64,000 bases of DNA from Bacteroidaceae bacterium (GTDB lineage: Bacteria; Bacteroidota; Bacteroidia; Bacteroidales; Bacteroidaceae). Below, one piece after another: positions 52,833 through 60,909 of this stretch (positions are counted from its first letter, which is position 1; every line of letters starts with the position of its first letter). The notes below the pieces were generated by a model that saw only the letters and a program-made list of their open reading frames with translations, was not told the origin of the DNA and did not search any database. The stretch is taken from positions 1-64,000 of the forward strand of contig CAAGGT010000306.1 in NCBI GenBank assembly GCA_900769465.1, read 5' to 3'. Made by a program: the position numbers and the translations under genes.

Positions 52833-53534
52833 TCAGCCCACTCCAAGATTGTCGTTCTCAACGAGAATCTCCATTGCAGCATCGTCCTTCAATGTCGGAT
52901 ACAGTTCTTTTACAAACCAGGAGACAAGTTCTTCGTCCCTCTCTACCGTGGTACTGTTGTTACAGAAGAGATTCACACTGAAGTATTCAAAATGTTTCTT
53001 GGCAATGGCAATGTCATTGATTATCCTATCCTTGCTGTCTCCTTTGGTACAGCAAAGCAGACATACGCCCTTGAAATGCCTTGCAATGTCTTGGACTGTG
53101 ACATCGGCAGGGATACCCTTGTTCCAACTAGAACGCAGAGATGGGTCGAAACTTTCCACTCCACAACGGAACTTGACGGTGGCCGGGGCGAACTGTCGCG
53201 CAAAATCGGCAAGTCGGTTACGGTACATATAGTGCGCCTCGAACCATACGGTGCCTATTCCTTTTGAGAGTATAACGCTCTTTATCATCTCGACAGTCTC
53301 GCAGTCAAGCTCCATTGCCGAACCTGAATTTATGATATCGATGACACCATATTCACCTGTAACACGCTCCAGTACCTTGCGGTTTATTTCAAAAGGTGAA
53401 TCGCCTGTATCGGTGTGATAGTCACAGAATGTGCATTTTGCCCATCGGCAGCCGGTTCCTTGCAAAAGCAGGAATTCGCGTGGAAACTTTTCGGTAATGA
53501 TAGAGTATCGTTGCATCTTATCTTCTTCTGACAT
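52833..53534 (-). CDS. Radical SAM protein, candidate queuine lyase (QueL-like)
   Basis: A 233-residue radical SAM protein, shorter than most. Cluster cysteines lie at 29, 34 and 37 in GTGCRWAKCTFCDYH, giving C-x4-C-x2-C rather than CxxxCxxC. Later parts fit a half-barrel (IDIINSGSAMELD, VWFEAHYMYRNRL, VKFRCGVESFDPSLR). It overlaps by 17 bases the stop of a YhhQ-type queuosine-precursor transporter; a second start (53516) would remove the overlap. The small size, cysteine spacing and partner suggest the radical SAM subgroup that turns queuine into preQ1 (QueL, described in gut Clostridia). The reaction is inferred from context and is not proven by motifs. Confidence 0.7.
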   Translation of the reverse strand: MSEEDKMQRYSIITEKFPREFLLLQGTGCRWAKCTFCDYHTDTGDSPFEINRKVLERVTGEYGVIDIINSGSAMELDCETVEMIKSVILSKGIGTVWFEAHYMYRNRLADFARQFAPATVKFRCGVESFDPSLRSSWNKGIPADVTVQDIARHFKGVCLLCCTKGDSKDRIINDIAIAKKHFEYFSVNLFCNNSTTVERDEELVSWFVKELYPTLKDDAAMEILVENDNLGVG

Positions 53535-54189
53535 ACCGTTTTATTGCATATATTGCCGCATAGGCCATTGGGGTACCAAAAAGAGCCTCAATAATAAGTT
53601 TGGAAATGTACTGGAAAATAACCATCATCAACAGGTTATGCCCCGATACCACACCGGCGAAAGCAATGAGCACGAACGGGAGCGAATCAAAGACATAGGC
53701 AATAGCTGAACTTCCTATTGTACGCAGCCACAGATGACGACCGCGTGTCTTGAGCTTGATGCGCTCCATGAACCATGAGTTGGAAAGCTCACCCAGCAGA
53801 AATCCCACCAACGATGCAAGGACAATGCGTGGCACATAGGAAAACATAGCGTTGTACACAGCCTCACTCTCGGCCAGATAGTCGGGCGATGGCATCCACA
53901 CACCAATCTGCGTGCATATCACAAGAAGGATATTGCAGAGCAGTGTGAGCAGAATCACTTTACGGGTTGTCCTGTAGCCCCACACCTCGGTAAGAACATC
54001 GCCCAGCATATAGGCAAAGGGAAAGGTTATTGTACCCGCATCAAAATAGAATAGATTGAACAGACCGACGACCTTTACGGCCATAATGTTCGACACCAGA
54101 TAGAGTGTCACGAACAATGCTGTGACAACCATCAGTGCAGACTGGTTGTCTTTTCGGTTTTTTAAAGGGTTGTCCGATACCTTGTACAT
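53518..54189 (-). CDS. Queuosine-precursor transporter, YhhQ family
   Basis: A 223-residue membrane protein with about six spans (start ALMVVTALFVTLYLVSNIMA, end YAAIYAIKRYVRRR). Motifs of the YhhQ/DUF165 (vut_1) family are visible: FDAGTITFPFAYMLGDVLTE, VWGYRTTRKVI, LASLVGFLLGELSNSWFMER and FDSLPFVLIAF. These proteins import preQ0, preQ1 or queuine for tRNA queuosine. The start ATG 54189 is chosen over an upstream in-frame alternative, which would run into the tRNA terminator. Coupled to the radical SAM gene downstream. Confidence 0.92.
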   Translation of the reverse strand: MYKVSDNPLKNRKDNQSALMVVTALFVTLYLVSNIMAVKVVGLFNLFYFDAGTITFPFAYMLGDVLTEVWGYRTTRKVILLTLLCNILLVICTQIGVWMPSPDYLAESEAVYNAMFSYVPRIVLASLVGFLLGELSNSWFMERIKLKTRGRHLWLRTIGSSAIAYVFDSLPFVLIAFAGVVSGHNLLMMVIFQYISKLIIEALFGTPMAYAAIYAIKRYVRRR

Positions 54190-54213
54190 AATATTAAAAT
54201 TTTGATATAAAAA

Positions 54214-54235
54214 AAGGAGTTCCAAAGAACTCCTT
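54214..54235 (-). terminator. Terminator after tRNA-Arg
   Basis: AAGGAGTTC (54214-54222) pairs with GAACTCCTT (54227-54235), loop CAAA; on the minus strand a T-run follows. It separates the tRNA from yhhQ. Confidence 0.85.
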
Positions 54236-54237
54236 CG

Positions 54238-54311
54238 TGACCTCGACAGGATTCAAACCTGTAACCTTTTGATCCGTAGTCAAATGCTCTATTCAGTTGA
54301 GCTACGAGGCC
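54238..54311 (-). tRNA. tRNA-Arg (anticodon ACG)
   Basis: A 74-base tRNA on the minus strand. The acceptor stem GGCCTCG/CGAGGTC pairs in all seven positions (one G-U), followed by discriminator A at 54238. D arm GCTC...GAGC, anticodon stem TTTGA/TCAAA with loop CTACGGA (anticodon ACG), T arm ACAGG/CCTGT with loop TTTGAAT. CCA is not encoded. ACG is normally deaminated to ICG to read CGU/CGC/CGA. Confidence 0.96.
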
Positions 54312-54341
54312 GTTGTTGTCATTGTTTCCGTTTGACGAGTG

Positions 54342-54372
54342 CAAAGGTACGACATTTTTTTATACCTGCAAA
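54342..54372 (-). promoter_or_regulatory. Strong promoter for tRNA-Arg
   Basis: Minus-strand TTTG (54372-54369), 19-base spacer, TACCTTTG (54349-54342): a textbook Bacteroidetes promoter, 30 bases before the tRNA 5' end. Confidence 0.82.
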
Positions 54373-54410
54373 TTTTTCCACAACTTTTTTTTCAAAAAAA
54401 ATCATTTTTT

Positions 54411-56693
54411 TCACTCAAGGAAACGTTCACTGAACATAAACCAACCAAGCGAAATTCCAAAATTCACACTCTTACTGTGTGAACTATAATAGTTTACGAA
54501 TGCGCTTGCCGAAATATTTGAGAATTGCGCGGCGAGAGTCAAATCTATTATATATTGGAAATCATTGAAACGTTTTTTTACAAAATAAGCTGTTCCGTCG
54601 CTGTTCTCGTATATTTTACGATAGGGCACAAAGGCATAGAACCCCGGCCTCACCTGCAGATAGTTGTTAAGCTTGAATATAGGAATGACACCGCCGGCCA
54701 AAAATTGGTTGGCGCGGAATTTGGGATCGTAATTGAAAATACCGTTCTGTGTAGGGGTGAAGGCTCCCGCCTGCATCATTGTCGCCTGATACGTCTTGGA
54801 CAAGCGCCTTGTCGAATAGAACATCTGTGCATAAGTGCCCAAAGTAAACCAGTCCGACAAATTGAAATTGTCGCGACGGGTGTAGCTCACCTGAAGCCAA
54901 GATAGAACCTGTTCACTTCCATTGGTCTCGGCAACACCGTTGTATTTCTCCTTTCCCACGACAAACTGGGCTATGAGGGTCTCATGCATTCCCTCGGTGG
55001 GGAATACCTTCTTGTTGAGGGTATTGCCCTCGAATCTTATGGAGCCGCTGAAAAGCGTAGACTCATTGCGGTCGAACTGTGGATTGTTCAGGTTTATTAT
55101 GTTCGACGGTATATACTCATCCTTTATATTTCCCACTCCGACTCCAATCTCGGCCTTGCGGCGGTTGAGGAACGGGAACATCACCTTCATCTTTGCATAG
55201 TATTCGCGCTGATGATTGAGAGCCACCGTATTCTTGTTTGAAAACAGGAAACTCATATTGTAGTAGTCTATTGTGGAATATGAACCGATGAACTTGAGCG
55301 ATATGGGCAAGGAGGTATAAAAATCGACGCGTCCCGACAATTGTACATTATTATATACCTTTCCGAAATGTCCGTCAAGCACAAACTCTTTAGTATGGTT
55401 CTTCAACGTACGGTAGTGGAGTCCGAAATATATCTGGTTAGAAATACTCGTAGAGACCGAAGCTCCCATCTTCAGTGTGAAATGCGGATTCAATGTAACA
55501 TCAAGATGAAGCGCATATGCACTGTCCTGGCTGTTGTAGACCGCGTGTGGGATAATATCATCAATCATTTCACCCGACAACAAACCGTAATACCCCCTGC
55601 GGCAATCCTCGAGTGTAAAGTTAGGGCCGTTCTTATGGAATTCTCCGGCAATGGAGCGTTCCTGGTCTTTGTCCACACCGTGTACAACCACCTTGTTGAA
55701 CACAAGTTCCGGTACACGCGACCTGAAAGCCTGGCGCTTGGCTGCAAGTATTTCGGCATTCTCACGGCGTTTCACACGCTGTTTGATGGAGTCGGCATAT
55801 TGCAGGGCATACTCATATCCTGTGTGGGCTACGGTATCTATCTTTTGGAAATCGAGCAGATTCACTCCTTTTATCTGCATATCTATAAGGACACCTTTCT
55901 CTGCCGGCAGGGTATAGTCAGAACGTCCCATTATGAGATTTTCGGCCTGACTCATCACATCGCGGGCATCGGGGACTGTGGGGGTATTGCTCACCACGCT
56001 ACCTATTATGACATCGGGGGCAAAATCCTGTTCCATGACATCACGCGGGAAATTGTTGTACAAACCGCCGTCATAAAGCAGCACACTATCGACCTTTATC
56101 GGCTTGAAGAAGAAAGGATAACTCATTGATGCACGTACGGCATCACCAAGATCTCCTTTTGAAAAGACAACCTGCTGTTTGTTGTAGGCATCGGCCGCCA
56201 CACACCTGAAAGGAACCATAAGATTGTCAAAATCGTTCCTGCAGGCAGCCGTGTAACCGGCGAATGTCTCCATAAAGCCAAGATTCATAGGCGCAGACTT
56301 GATAAGATGGGCCGACGGTTTTACTATGCGAAGGGAATCTTTCAGGTCAAAATGCAGGCTTATGAGGTCGGGGACATCCTTATTCTTCTTGAAGTAGAAC
56401 ATATACTTCTGGTCCATAGTACCGGTGTACCAACGCTGGAAATCATCGGTTTTCATCAGTTCAATCATCTCGTCGGGGGTATATCCCATTGAGTAGAGCG
56501 CAGCCACAATAGCTCCCATAGATGTTCCAGCAACGTAATCTATGGGAATATTGTTCTCCTCGAGCATTCTGATGACACCGATGTGGGCCAATCCACGCGC
56601 TCCGCCACCGCTCATGACAAGCCCCACCTTCTGCGCGCAAAGCACAGAGGGTATCAACAGGAGGAGCAGTATATATTGCAGAGTGCGTCTCAT
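54411..56693 (-). CDS. Patatin-like phospholipase with outer-membrane barrel
   Basis: A 760-residue exported protein: signal peptide (RRTLQYILLLLLIPSVLCAQ), patatin domain (~22-325) with the oxyanion GGGARG (29-34), nucleophile GTSMG (S58) and D210 in LLYDGGLYNNF, a POTRA-like region (~335-400) and a C-terminal beta barrel of the Omp85/BamA type with alternating strands (LQVSYTRRDNFN, FNDFQYIIDLTLAAQF) ending in SLGWFMFSERFLE. This is the layout of type Vd (PlpD-like) proteins, in which the lipase is displayed through its own barrel. Own promoter; two-sided AT-rich flanks. Confidence 0.92.
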   Translation of the reverse strand: MRRTLQYILLLLLIPSVLCAQKVGLVMSGGGARGLAHIGVIRMLEENNIPIDYVAGTSMGAIVAALYSMGYTPDEMIELMKTDDFQRWYTGTMDQKYMFYFKKNKDVPDLISLHFDLKDSLRIVKPSAHLIKSAPMNLGFMETFAGYTAACRNDFDNLMVPFRCVAADAYNKQQVVFSKGDLGDAVRASMSYPFFFKPIKVDSVLLYDGGLYNNFPRDVMEQDFAPDVIIGSVVSNTPTVPDARDVMSQAENLIMGRSDYTLPAEKGVLIDMQIKGVNLLDFQKIDTVAHTGYEYALQYADSIKQRVKRRENAEILAAKRQAFRSRVPELVFNKVVVHGVDKDQERSIAGEFHKNGPNFTLEDCRRGYYGLLSGEMIDDIIPHAVYNSQDSAYALHLDVTLNPHFTLKMGASVSTSISNQIYFGLHYRTLKNHTKEFVLDGHFGKVYNNVQLSGRVDFYTSLPISLKFIGSYSTIDYYNMSFLFSNKNTVALNHQREYYAKMKVMFPFLNRRKAEIGVGVGNIKDEYIPSNIINLNNPQFDRNESTLFSGSIRFEGNTLNKKVFPTEGMHETLIAQFVVGKEKYNGVAETNGSEQVLSWLQVSYTRRDNFNLSDWFTLGTYAQMFYSTRRLSKTYQATMMQAGAFTPTQNGIFNYDPKFRANQFLAGGVIPIFKLNNYLQVRPGFYAFVPYRKIYENSDGTAYFVKKRFNDFQYIIDLTLAAQFSNISASAFVNYYSSHSKSVNFGISLGWFMFSERFLE

Positions 56694-56716
56694 TATTATG
56701 AAATATTGTCAAAAGA

Positions 56717-56724
56717 CAAATTTA
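56717..56724 (-). promoter_or_regulatory. Candidate -7 element for patatin-barrel gene
   Basis: Minus-strand TAAATTTG (56724-56717) is an exact match, 23 bases before the ATG; the -33 region is T-rich without TTG. Confidence 0.5.
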
Positions 56725-56890
56725 GTCATTAATTTTATAAAACGTAGTGATTTGCCATTTGTTTGGCTCGCATTGATGTTTTTTTACTTTTTAGCAATGA
56801 GACGACTACAGAAACGTACAGCAATGCCTGGTAGTTTTGTGAATAATAAGCACAAGAAAAACAGATGACATGCATGGCAACAAGAACAAA

Positions 56891-56933
56891 AATAGACTAA
56901 TGGGCAATGCGTCGCATTGCCCATTAGTCTATT
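56891..56933 (-). terminator. 20-bp hairpin terminator of CBM9-like gene
   Basis: Bases 56891-56910 pair perfectly with 56914-56933 around loop GTC; on the minus strand a T-run follows. The stem includes the stop codon (56929-56931). Confidence 0.85.
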
Positions 56934-57564
56934 CGAATATCAGTCTGCCGAATTGCTCAGGACGGTGAAAACTTGGTTCTTCCCATTCAATAGGACTCCA
57001 GGATAGGAAATGTGGGGTGGGGAGTTCGTCGCCACATTTATAGAAATTGGCTGTCATCTCCTTGCCATCGAACTCCTGCACACCGCTGCGAAAGAGTGCC
57101 GATGCCGGAATAATCTCAACAACACTCCATGAGTGTTCGCCGGCACGCAAGCTGAAGGGTTCTGTGCCCAATGACGGAGTGCGTTCCACGCTGTCAAGAA
57201 CGCTCTTGTCGGCCGACTCTTTGGGAGCAGCGGCAGGATGCCATGCAAGCAAAAGCTTTCCGGTACAGGTACACTCGAAATTGTAATAGTCGAGATTACA
57301 GCAGGGGGAGACAAAGAACTCCACACAAGGGTCGGTCCAAGTGCGTCCCTGGTCTTCGGTCACTGCGGCTTTTATATCATTTTCGGTCACAATGAACTTT
57401 ATATACAGGTTCTTGCCATCGTGGAAAAGTTTGAAACCCGCTTGCGGAGTGTATGGAAACGATGCGGGCCAGTTGCAACAATCTATGGCATTCAAGGGAA
57501 GGTTTTCGAATATTTCATCCAGATTGCCATCGGGAGTGATTTTGGGAACATTCAAAGTTTTCAT
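56929..57564 (-). CDS. Carbohydrate-binding family 9-like protein, no signal peptide
   Basis: A 211-residue beta-sandwich protein of the CBM9-like/DOMON-related type. Marks: DGNLDEIFENLPLNAIDCCN, GFKLFHDGKNLYIKFIVTEND, TWTDPCVEFFVSP, YYNFECTCTGKLLLAW, SWSVVEIIPASALF and FLSWSPIEWEEPSFHRPEQF. Such domains bind sugars or haem in secreted enzymes, but this one starts directly (MKTLNVPKITPDG) without signal peptide or lipobox and has no catalytic module, so it appears cytoplasmic. Role unknown. Confidence 0.85.
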   Translation of the reverse strand: MKTLNVPKITPDGNLDEIFENLPLNAIDCCNWPASFPYTPQAGFKLFHDGKNLYIKFIVTENDIKAAVTEDQGRTWTDPCVEFFVSPCCNLDYYNFECTCTGKLLLAWHPAAAPKESADKSVLDSVERTPSLGTEPFSLRAGEHSWSVVEIIPASALFRSGVQEFDGKEMTANFYKCGDELPTPHFLSWSPIEWEEPSFHRPEQFGRLIFE

Positions 57565-57591
57565 ATATGTAGTCAGTTATAAGTGTGATTG

Positions 57592-57599
57592 CGAAGATA
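57592..57599 (-). promoter_or_regulatory. Candidate -7 element for CBM9-like gene
   Basis: Minus-strand TATCTTCG (57599-57592) is one mismatch from TAnnTTTG, 27 bases before the start. Confidence 0.4.
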
Positions 57600-57726
57600 T
57601 ATCAAAAAACGGTATTTCCATCTTCTTCGGGCTCTTTTTTGCTCCGTATCACATGACATCGTTATTTCCGATAGATGTTATCGTAAAAAATGATGGATAT
57701 ATAGTGTGAAAATAAATTATAGATTG

Positions 57727-57734
57727 TAATTTTG
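57727..57734 (+). promoter_or_regulatory. Candidate -7 element for SLC13 transporter
   Basis: TAATTTTG matches TAnnTTTG exactly, 56 bases before the ATG. No TTG at -33. Confidence 0.5.
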
Positions 57735-57790
57735 TGCAAATTTTTGAAGACTGGAAAAATTTTGAATATCCATTAAATAAATTATCAATT

Positions 57791-59284
57791 ATGTTTAAGA
57801 ATTTCCCGGGATACAAGGTTCTGGAAAAGATTCAGAAGAACAAGTCCCACAAGAGAGAGAGAAAACTTCCTCTCAATGCAATCAAGTTAATCTTCATTGT
57901 TGCAATCACATCAGTAATTGCACTTTTGCCGACTGAGTCATTCGGCATTGAAGGCTTGACAGTCATTCACCAGCGCATCATCTCCCTGTTTGTTTTTGCT
58001 GCGCTCATGTGGCTTACAGAGGCTATGCCTTCGTGGGTGACATCTATGATTGTGGTTACAGTCATGCTGTTCACCGTTTCAACAAGTGCGTTCAGTTTCT
58101 TGCGTCCCGAGGACGGTGCAGGTCTGGTACCATTCAAGAGCATTATGGCTTGTTTTGCAAACCCCACAATCATGCTCTTCATCGGTGGTTTCGTTCTTGC
58201 AATCGGTTTGACAAAGGTTAAGCTTGACGTTGCTCTTGCACGTGTTCTGCTCAAGCCTTTCGGTACACGTTCAGAGATTGTGTTGCTTGGTTTCATCCTT
58301 GTAACAGCCATTTTCTCGGCATTCGTGAGCAACACAGCTACTGCAGCCATGATGCTTGCATTCCTTACCCCGGTACTCCGTTCATTGCCAGCTGACGGCA
58401 AAGGCCGCATTGCACTTGCCTTGGCTATCCCTGTAGGTGCCAACCTCGGTGGTATGATCACCCCAATCGGCACACCTCCAAACATGATTGCACTTGACTA
58501 CCTCTCATCACAGGGCATGGGCATCAGCTTTGTGGACTGGACAATAAAGATGGCTCCATTCGTAATTGTACTCCTTGTACTTGCGTGGTTGCTTCTCCGT
58601 TTCCTTTTCCCATTCAAGCAGAAGCACATCAAGATTGAGATTGAGGGTGATATCAAGTGGAACCGCCACACATGGTCGGTTGTTGCCGCTTTCGTCATCA
58701 CAATCTTCATGTGGATGTTCGGTACTGACCTTTGGGGCATTGACACCAATGTAGTTGCAATGTTGCCTATCGCAATATTCTGTGCAACAGGCATCCTCAC
58801 ACGTCGCGACCTTGAGGAAATCAACTGGAGCGTACTGTGGATGGTTGCCGGTGGTTTTGCTCTTGGTGTGGCTTTGAACTACAAGGACGCAAGCTCTGTA
58901 AGCTTGAGCAGCCTTATCGTTGAGTCTGTTCCATTCGACAACTTCTCACCGCTTGTAGTCATGATTCTTGCAGGTCTCATCTGCTTCGGATTCTCTAACT
59001 TCATCTCACACTCAGCTGCAACATCTTTGCTCGTTCCTGTGCTTGGTGTGGTTGCCGGCGGTCTTGGTGCTTCACTCGAGCAGTACGGTGGTGCACAGGC
59101 AATGTTGGTTGGTATTGCTATCGCATCTTCAGTTTCAATGATTCTGCCCATCAGTACACCTCCTAACGCCATTGCTCACTCAACAGGTTTCATTGAGCAG
59201 AAGGACATGATGAAGGTTGGTATCATCATTGGTCTCCTGGGTCTTGCACTCGGTTACTGCATGCTTATCTTCATCGGTTTCTGA
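57791..59284 (+). CDS. SLC13-family sodium/dicarboxylate (or sulfate) transporter
   Basis: A 497-residue inner-membrane transporter of the divalent anion:Na symporter family with about 12 spans. Paired SNT motifs are visible in AFVSNTATAAMMLA and, in the second repeat, FSNFISHSAATSLLVP; NLGGMITPIGTPPN and ILPISTPPNAIAHS are the matching hairpin/PxTP motifs. Substrate is likely a C4-dicarboxylate such as succinate or fumarate, or sulfate. The first codons (NFPGYKVLEKIQKNKSHKRE) form a basic cytoplasmic head. A LysR regulator follows on the same strand. Confidence 0.94.
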   Translation: MFKNFPGYKVLEKIQKNKSHKRERKLPLNAIKLIFIVAITSVIALLPTESFGIEGLTVIHQRIISLFVFAALMWLTEAMPSWVTSMIVVTVMLFTVSTSAFSFLRPEDGAGLVPFKSIMACFANPTIMLFIGGFVLAIGLTKVKLDVALARVLLKPFGTRSEIVLLGFILVTAIFSAFVSNTATAAMMLAFLTPVLRSLPADGKGRIALALAIPVGANLGGMITPIGTPPNMIALDYLSSQGMGISFVDWTIKMAPFVIVLLVLAWLLLRFLFPFKQKHIKIEIEGDIKWNRHTWSVVAAFVITIFMWMFGTDLWGIDTNVVAMLPIAIFCATGILTRRDLEEINWSVLWMVAGGFALGVALNYKDASSVSLSSLIVESVPFDNFSPLVVMILAGLICFGFSNFISHSAATSLLVPVLGVVAGGLGASLEQYGGAQAMLVGIAIASSVSMILPISTPPNAIAHSTGFIEQKDMMKVGIIIGLLGLALGYCMLIFIGF

Positions 59285-59312
59285 TAACCGTACTGAATAA
59301 CCTGAATGTATT

Positions 59313-59348
59313 TCTGCTCCACATGATTCGTTATGTGGAGCAGATTTA
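59313..59348 (+). terminator. Terminator after SLC13 gene
   Basis: TCTGCTCCACAT (59313-59324) pairs with ATGTGGAGCAGA (59333-59344); two more inner pairs leave a TTCG loop. TTT follows the stem. Confidence 0.8.
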
Positions 59349-59349
59349 T

Positions 59350-59357
59350 TATATTCG
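59350..59357 (+). promoter_or_regulatory. Weak candidate -7 element for LysR gene
   Basis: TATATTCG is one mismatch from TAnnTTTG, 30 bases before the LysR ATG and directly after the terminator, suggesting separate transcription. Confidence 0.4.
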
Positions 59358-59387
59358 CACCCGAAATCAGAACAAAAGGACACTACA

Positions 59388-60293
59388 ATGGAGTTGCGAC
59401 AACTGAAATATTTTGTCAAGAGTGCCGAATACCTTAATTTTTCGGTAGCGGCAAAGCATCTTTATATTACACAGAGTACTTTGTCACAACAGATTAAACA
59501 GCTTGAATTCGAGCTTGGCTTTGAACTTTTCCTGCGCAACAGCAGGCACATTGAGCTGACCGAGGCCGGCGAGGAGTTCCTGCCTTTCGCACGCAAGACA
59601 ATACAGGATGCCGAGGATGGGGTACAACGTCTGTACGACCTACAGCACGTAAAGACCGGCACACTACGCATTGGTGTCACATACAGTTTGAGTACGGTAC
59701 TCACGGAGGGTGTCATCTGTTTTTTAAAGGAATTCCCGGGAATAAAGCTTGAAATCATATACAAGACTGTCGACGAATTGCTTGAATTTTTACGTGAGCG
59801 CAAAGTAGATTTTGTATTGTCGTACAAACCGTTATGCGATGCGCCGGATATTGATTCAATGCCGCTTTTCGAAAACACTCTCGCACTTGTCGTTTCAAAG
59901 GAACATCCACTTGCCGGCCGCAAGGATATCAAATTGCAGGAACTTGTGGGGAAGACGCTATTGCTCCCGTCGAAAGGCCTACAGGCACGTACAATGCTTG
60001 ACAGGCTCACCGAAAAAGAGGGTATAGAGCTACATTCAAGCCTTGAACTGAACGAGACGAACATCCTGTTACAGATGGTTGCCACAGGACATTATGCTAC
60101 AATCCTGTCAACTTCGGCCGTGTTCGGGAAGACTCGTTTCAAGGCAATACCGCTCAACGAACCGGGCAATATAATGGAAGCTTCATTGTTAAGACTCAAA
60201 GGAGCATATCAAAAGACAGCAGCAAGGGAGTTCATCAACATTCTGCTTGAGACTGATGCTGTCAAACGCAGACTGATGAATATGTTCGAATGA
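59388..60293 (+). CDS. LysR-family transcriptional regulator
   Basis: A 301-residue regulator. Winged helix-turn-helix (1-60): LRQLKYFVKSAEYLNFSVAA then LYITQSTLSQQIKQLEFELG. The effector-binding domain (~90-295) starts GTLRIGVTYSLSTVLTEGV. The chemical signal is unknown. LysR regulators are often oxidant or metabolite sensors (OxyR/CysB types); the effector domain here lacks the paired cysteines expected of OxyR. It may control the adjacent SLC13 transporter, but separate promoters and same orientation make this only a possibility. Confidence 0.93.
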   Translation: MELRQLKYFVKSAEYLNFSVAAKHLYITQSTLSQQIKQLEFELGFELFLRNSRHIELTEAGEEFLPFARKTIQDAEDGVQRLYDLQHVKTGTLRIGVTYSLSTVLTEGVICFLKEFPGIKLEIIYKTVDELLEFLRERKVDFVLSYKPLCDAPDIDSMPLFENTLALVVSKEHPLAGRKDIKLQELVGKTLLLPSKGLQARTMLDRLTEKEGIELHSSLELNETNILLQMVATGHYATILSTSAVFGKTRFKAIPLNEPGNIMEASLLRLKGAYQKTAAREFINILLETDAVKRRLMNMFE

Positions 60294-60326
60294 ACACACA
60301 CCACAGTACAAGACATTGCAATATAT

Positions 60327-60366
60327 TACAGCACGGCAATTATCCATTGGTAATAGCCGTGCTGTA
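60327..60366. terminator. Hairpin between LysR and DUF1573 genes
   Basis: TACAGCACGGC (60327-60337) pairs perfectly with GCCGTGCTGTA (60356-60366), with an inner ATTA/TAAT stem. It lies between converging genes. Confidence 0.75.
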
Positions 60367-60411
60367 TTTAAATTTCAAAACAAGAAAAAATATACTTTGT
60401 TTTGTTTAATT

Positions 60412-60840
60412 TCAGGGTTCTTCTATCTCAACCACCTCAACATCCTGCACCGGCGCAGGGAGCATCTCGCCCTTGATATAAACCTTTGTCATCTCGGTCT
60501 TGGCATTGCTGTGAATAGTGATACCGGTCCTGAACTTGCGTGGTGCGCTTTTCTCGCCATTGAATATCACAATTATGGAATCCTGGGCACCCGGCTTGAT
60601 TGCGTGGGTGGGAAACTCCTTGCCGGTACAGCGGCAACTGGTGAATATCTGATGTATATACAAATCGGCATCTCCTGTGTTAGTAAACACAAAGGCGCAT
60701 TTGCGTATTGGAGTTTCCCTGCCAAAGCGGCCCAAATCTATTGTTGTCTGTTCAAACTTAATGTCAGCACGTCTGGGATCATCGGCCATTGCTGTCAAAG
60801 AGAGCAATGCACATAGTATAAATAATGTCGTTTTCTTCAT
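60412..60840 (-). CDS. DUF1573 periplasmic protein
   Basis: A 142-residue exported protein: signal peptide (KKTTLFILCALLSLTAMA), then a single immunoglobulin-like DUF1573 domain (IDLGRFGRETPIRKCAFVFT...TGDADLYIHQIFTSCRCTGK...IKPGAQDSI) with the family SCRC cysteine pair. Common and often multicopy in Bacteroidetes; function unknown. Confidence 0.9.
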   Translation of the reverse strand: MKKTTLFILCALLSLTAMADDPRRADIKFEQTTIDLGRFGRETPIRKCAFVFTNTGDADLYIHQIFTSCRCTGKEFPTHAIKPGAQDSIIVIFNGEKSAPRKFRTGITIHSNAKTEMTKVYIKGEMLPAPVQDVEVVEIEEP

Positions 60841-60863
60841 TTGTGTAAATTAATATATCTGTA

Positions 60864-60871
60864 CAAAAGTA
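60864..60871 (-). promoter_or_regulatory. Candidate -7 element for DUF1573 gene
   Basis: Minus-strand TACTTTTG (60871-60864) is an exact match, 23 bases before the start codon. Confidence 0.55.
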
Positions 60872-60909
60872 ATAATCTCCGATTAATATTTTCCTTTTTT
60901 TTTGTTTTT

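Noticed and set aside
56698..56868. A 56-residue frame with a hydrophobic centre between the patatin and CBM9-like genes
   Set aside because: No promoter or ribosome site on the plus strand; it overlaps the minus-strand promoter of the patatin gene. Possible small membrane protein, but not supportable.
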